Shown here piece by piece: positions 6,092 to 8,309 of a stretch of DNA of 8,309 bases (positions within the stretch are counted from its first letter, which is position 1; each line of letters starts with the position of its first letter). The stretch is from NCBI GenBank assembly GCA_003157225.1, contig PMIZ01000126.1, positions 1 to 8,309 on the forward strand, written 5' to 3'. The position numbers and the translations under genes are program-made. This DNA is from Actinomycetota bacterium. Its GTDB lineage: Bacteria > Actinomycetota > Thermoleophilia > RBG-16-64-13. The notes beneath the pieces were generated by a model, which was given only the letters and a program-made list of their open reading frames with translations, searched no databases and was not told the DNA's origin.

Positions 6092-6754
6092 CTATGCTAC
6101 AAGACCATCGAATTCGCGCAGCAACAACCTCCAGTTGGAATCGTGGATGTACCTCGGGTCCCAGACCGCGGGAAGGAAGATCAACTCCTCCCCAGTCGTT
6201 TCGAGCTCATAGTCCACCGAGTGCAGCTCATGGGCCTCATGCGACTCGACGGCCATATACACGAAATGCGCGAGGACGTGAGCATCTTTCCTGCCGACGA
6301 GAATGGGCGACAGCACCCCGAACTCGGGGCCGAAGTCGGGGCTCTGCCCACGAGTTCCGGCGGCGTTCACCAACATCGGGCGCTGGAGAATGCTCGGGTC
6401 AAGCCCCTGGGTCAGCTGCAGCACCGGCTGCGCCTCCGTGAGACCTACCCCGAGCTGCTGCACGACCGCCCTCGCAAGGGTGAAGGCCGGGACGTAGAGA
6501 ACCGGCTCTGCCGGCGCGGCGATCTTTCGGATCCGGTCCCAACAGGTCGAGGAAACATTCACGGACAGGCGCCACACGGCCAGATAGTGGATGTCCCCGG
6601 AAACGGCCAGGTCGGTGGTAGCGGCGGCGGTGAGGGGGGAGAAAGGGACGAAGCCGTGTTCGTCGGGCTCGTGGACGAGACCACAGCTCGTGCAGACGAA
6701 CATGGCGGCCTCGTCTCCACCTTGGAGAGGGAGACCGCAGTTCTTGCAGAGCAA
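6092..6754 (-). CDS. Soluble zinc-ribbon protein, unknown function
   Basis: 220 residues with an N-terminal zinc ribbon whose four cysteines are C3, C6, C21 and C24 (CKNCG...CTSCG). The body has no membrane segment. It shows Tyr/Phe-hydrophobic-Pro or Trp patches: IHYLAVWRLSVNV near residues 55-67, VLYVPAFTL near 85-93, and IFLPAVWDPRYIHDSNWRLL near the C-terminus. Similar patches occur in the preceding two-ribbon membrane protein, so the two may share a soluble domain, one form tethered and one free. The start is taken as TTG 6754, because the first cysteine follows two codons later and no ATG or GTG is nearby in frame; an RBS is not obvious. It begins 10 nt after the previous stop. I do not recognise a named family, and the biochemical role is unknown. 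Confidence 0.8.
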   Translation of the reverse strand: MLCKNCGLPLQGGDEAAMFVCTSCGLVHEPDEHGFVPFSPLTAAATTDLAVSGDIHYLAVWRLSVNVSSTCWDRIRKIAAPAEPVLYVPAFTLARAVVQQLGVGLTEAQPVLQLTQGLDPSILQRPMLVNAAGTRGQSPDFGPEFGVLSPILVGRKDAHVLAHFVYMAVESHEAHELHSVDYELETTGEELIFLPAVWDPRYIHDSNWRLLLREFDGLVA

Positions 6755-6764
6755 TGGGGCCAGG

Positions 6765-7910
6765 TCAGCTGGCGAAAGGCTCGTGGAACTCCACCTCCCC
6801 CACCGTGCGGAAGCGCCAGATCATGAGGACAGCCAAAAGCGACACTATCACGGCGGCGGCAACCAATGAAACGCGGCTGTGCCCGGTGACTCTGGACGCA
6901 AGCCAGATGAGCACCGCGACGGCGACCGCGACGGCTGCCACCTGCGCCACCAGCAGCGCAATGCGTGTGGTGTTGGAGGCCGGAGCGACTCCTGAGTTGA
7001 CGCTGCCGTTGCGACCGTTGACGACCACCCGACACAGGTCCGCGCCTTTCTCGTACCGCAGAATCCACAGAGGATAGTAGATGATAGTGGTGGACTCCCG
7101 GAACACGAAGAGATGGCTGTCGGGGTTGACCGCGCCCGAGAGCGGCTGGATGGCCGCCCTGCGCCCCGCAGCCACGACCTCCGCGCCGGTGCCTTCTACG
7201 CCAAGTACGATCGCCGTCGGTTCGAGCTCCCCCGCCAGCGCCGGCACCATGAGTTCTCTCCCGGTGATGCGCGGACGGACGGCTCCCAGAGCTCCAAAGT
7301 CGGCAGCGGGTTGGAAGAACCGGCGTTCCTGCAGCCGAGGCTCCTGCACGTCTTCTTTGACCGCCCCCAGCTCCAGATGGGCCTCCTCGTCGCCGAACAT
7401 GTCCTGTCGACGGGTGGTGACCAGTTGGGTCGTCGTCCGTATCTTGTAGCCGAACTCCCAACCCGCCACGAGAGCCTTGTGCTCCCAGATGGGTGCATAG
7501 ACGAGCTGCGCCTCCACCAGATGAGCAGCCCGGGCCTCCTTGGCTATGCCCGGATACTCGGCCAGCCAACGGGTACCGGCGATGGCAGCTTCAGTCCGAG
7601 TAACCTTCGAGGGGAAGTACCAGCGGGAGAACCCGTCATGCTCAAGCACCGCCACTCTGACACCGCAATGGGCGCAGACCAGGATCCGCTTGCCCTCCCA
7701 CGCATCCAGGGGACCGGCGCACTGCGAGCACTGGACCGACCGAAGCGTCTGCTTCTGGATCCCGGGGGCTGCCGCCGGCGCGACGACCCCGCGGGTGAGC
7801 AGAGCTCCGCAGAAGGCGCACACGGCGCCCTCCGCATAGTCGGGCATGGCGACCGGGGCCCCGCACTGGGGGCATTCAAGCTCACTGCCCGAGGTCTTGG
7901 TGGCTTCCAT
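6765..7910 (-). CDS. Membrane-anchored protein with two N-terminal zinc ribbons
   Basis: 381 residues. Two zinc ribbons open the protein: C13/C16/C31/C34 (CPQCG...CAFCG) and C61/C64/C79/C82 (CSQCA...CAHCG). A soluble region of about 230 residues follows, with SRWYFPSKVTRTEA (residues 94-107), the aromatic patch LVYAPIWEHKALVAGWEF, and later TTIIYYPLWILRYEKG. Two transmembrane helices lie at about 317-338 and 347-366, with a short polar tail. The tail-anchored hairpin would leave the ribbons and soluble domain in the cytoplasm. YxPxW patches of this type recur in zinc-ribbon proteins annotated only as hypothetical or TFIIB-type ribbon proteins. ATG 7910 has a weak AAGG just upstream. It is the first gene of the cluster and follows the eRF1-like gene by 70 nt. 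Function unknown; a membrane-bound adaptor is my inference. Confidence 0.88.
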   Translation of the reverse strand: MEATKTSGSELECPQCGAPVAMPDYAEGAVCAFCGALLTRGVVAPAAAPGIQKQTLRSVQCSQCAGPLDAWEGKRILVCAHCGVRVAVLEHDGFSRWYFPSKVTRTEAAIAGTRWLAEYPGIAKEARAAHLVEAQLVYAPIWEHKALVAGWEFGYKIRTTTQLVTTRRQDMFGDEEAHLELGAVKEDVQEPRLQERRFFQPAADFGALGAVRPRITGRELMVPALAGELEPTAIVLGVEGTGAEVVAAGRRAAIQPLSGAVNPDSHLFVFRESTTIIYYPLWILRYEKGADLCRVVVNGRNGSVNSGVAPASNTTRIALLVAQVAAVAVAVAVLIWLASRVTGHSRVSLVAAAVIVSLLAVLMIWRFRTVGEVEFHEPFAS

Positions 7911-7980
7911 CGCCTTGCTAATCTATCACCACGCTCTCGAGCAGTGTGACACCGCGAGGCGCTGGCAGCCTACTGAGGCG
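7911..7980. other. 70-nt gap before the zinc-ribbon cluster
   Basis: This is the place where a cluster promoter would be expected. The only A/T-rich hexamer on the minus strand is TAGATT, and no matching -35 lies 16-18 nt upstream. No hairpin with a uridine tract closes the eRF1-like gene. I cannot call a promoter or terminator here, so read-through from the upstream gene is possible. Confidence 0.3.
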
Positions 7981-8309
7981 TCAGGAATAGCGCAGCAGGC
8001 CTGCCACTCCTCCAAGTTCCTCGAGTACGGGGATGTTCTCTCCCACTTCGAGCTGACAACCCTGCAGGATAGCGAGCCGAACGATCTCTCCGACGGCGTC
8101 GTCGAGGTGCGCTGGACAGCCGCCGCAGGTGGGGCAGGTCTCCACTTCGCTCAGGCCCGCCCATCCACACCCGGCGCACGTCCACCCTGGGACCCGGTAG
8201 TTACGATCGACCAGAAGGACCTGTAGCTGATGACGCGTCAGCGCCCCCAGCACGTCGTCGAAGCCCGACACACCACGACCTTCCCGGCTCAGACCTTCCT
8301 TGATGCGGG
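7981..8309 (-). CDS. eRF1/Vms1-like (baeRF-type) protein, domain 3; N-terminal part beyond window edge
   Basis: C-terminal 108 residues of a longer protein. The frame has no stop up to the right edge and is read through a GTG at 8271 that should not be taken as the start, because the residues before it (IKEGLSREGRG) fit the family. Visible marks of eRF1 domain 3 are DDVLGALTRHQLQVLLVDRN, a C-x2-C...C-x2-C knuckle (CAGCG and CPTCG), a helix DDAVGEIVRLAILQGCQLEV, and the ending LGGVAGLLRYS, which parallels the GGIAAxLRY close of archaeal aRF1. Bacterial relatives (baeRF, Vms1/ANKZF1-like) are predicted or shown to release peptides from ribosomes or tRNA; the catalytic and tRNA-mimic domains are out of view here, so activity cannot be judged. 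It is cytoplasmic and lies 70 nt upstream of the zinc-ribbon cluster in the same direction. Confidence 0.82.
   Translation of the reverse strand, partial: RIKEGLSREGRGVSGFDDVLGALTRHQLQVLLVDRNYRVPGWTCAGCGWAGLSEVETCPTCGGCPAHLDDAVGEIVRLAILQGCQLEVGENIPVLEELGGVAGLLRYS

Noticed and set aside
6559..7569. 336-residue minus-strand open frame
   Set aside because: Arg/Gly/Ser-rich out-of-frame reading of the two zinc-ribbon genes, with no motif; it is a high-GC shadow.
7113..7949. 278-residue plus-strand open frame
   Set aside because: Antisense of the two-ribbon membrane protein, with no recognisable domain and no RBS; the opposite frame has paired Cys motifs and membrane helices.
8269..8271. GTG as the start of the eRF1-like gene
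   Set aside because: The frame is open to the window edge, and the upstream residues fit the family; a 96-residue protein would be domain 3 alone.

Overview
The window is G+C-rich, with GTG and TTG starts beside ATG and very short intergenic gaps. All nine genes I can support are on the minus strand, so the biological reading order runs from the right edge to the left. The base composition, Ala/Gly/Pro-rich protein tails, the bacterial eRF1-like protein and the SPFH/zinc-ribbon proteins fit an uncultured high-GC bacterium such as an Actinomycetota or Chloroflexota lineage. Nothing here fixes the taxon. I see no tRNA, rRNA, CRISPR array, insertion sequence or phage gene.

Region A (8309-7981) is the C-terminal part of a protein with an eRF1/Vms1-like domain 3 carrying its own zinc knuckle. 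It is cut by the right edge and its reading frame is open there.

Region B (7910-1709) is a tight cluster of six genes and the most interesting part of the window. In reading order it encodes: a two-ribbon zinc protein with two C-terminal membrane helices; a smaller soluble one-ribbon protein; a small charged helical protein; an SPFH-domain protein (YdjI-like) with two C-terminal zinc ribbons; a secreted-plus-membrane DUF2207 protein with a glycine-rich tail; and a two-helix membrane protein carrying a winged-helix-like domain and a zinc ribbon. Gaps are 10, 66, 3 and -4 nt, then 79 nt that holds a strong 13-bp hairpin. Four of the six proteins carry zinc ribbons (six ribbons in all), and three are predicted to be membrane proteins. 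SPFH proteins of this type are known in Bacillus as PspA-recruiting membrane-stress factors. I infer an envelope-surveillance or membrane-scaffold complex built on zinc-ribbon contacts; the exact function is unknown.

Region C (1684-1) looks like a molybdate/tungstate uptake locus. A short ModE-type winged-helix regulator that lacks the molybdate-binding domains is followed, after 261 nt, by a FecCD/BtuC-type ABC permease cut by the left edge. The gap contains CGTTAT-N12-ATAACG (1133-1156), which has the 24-nt layout I recall for the E. coli ModE operator, and a TATACT -10-like hexamer overlaps it. Together these suggest a MolB-type oxyanion permease repressed through ModE rather than an iron or cobalamin importer. 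The partner ATPase and binding protein would lie beyond the left edge or elsewhere.
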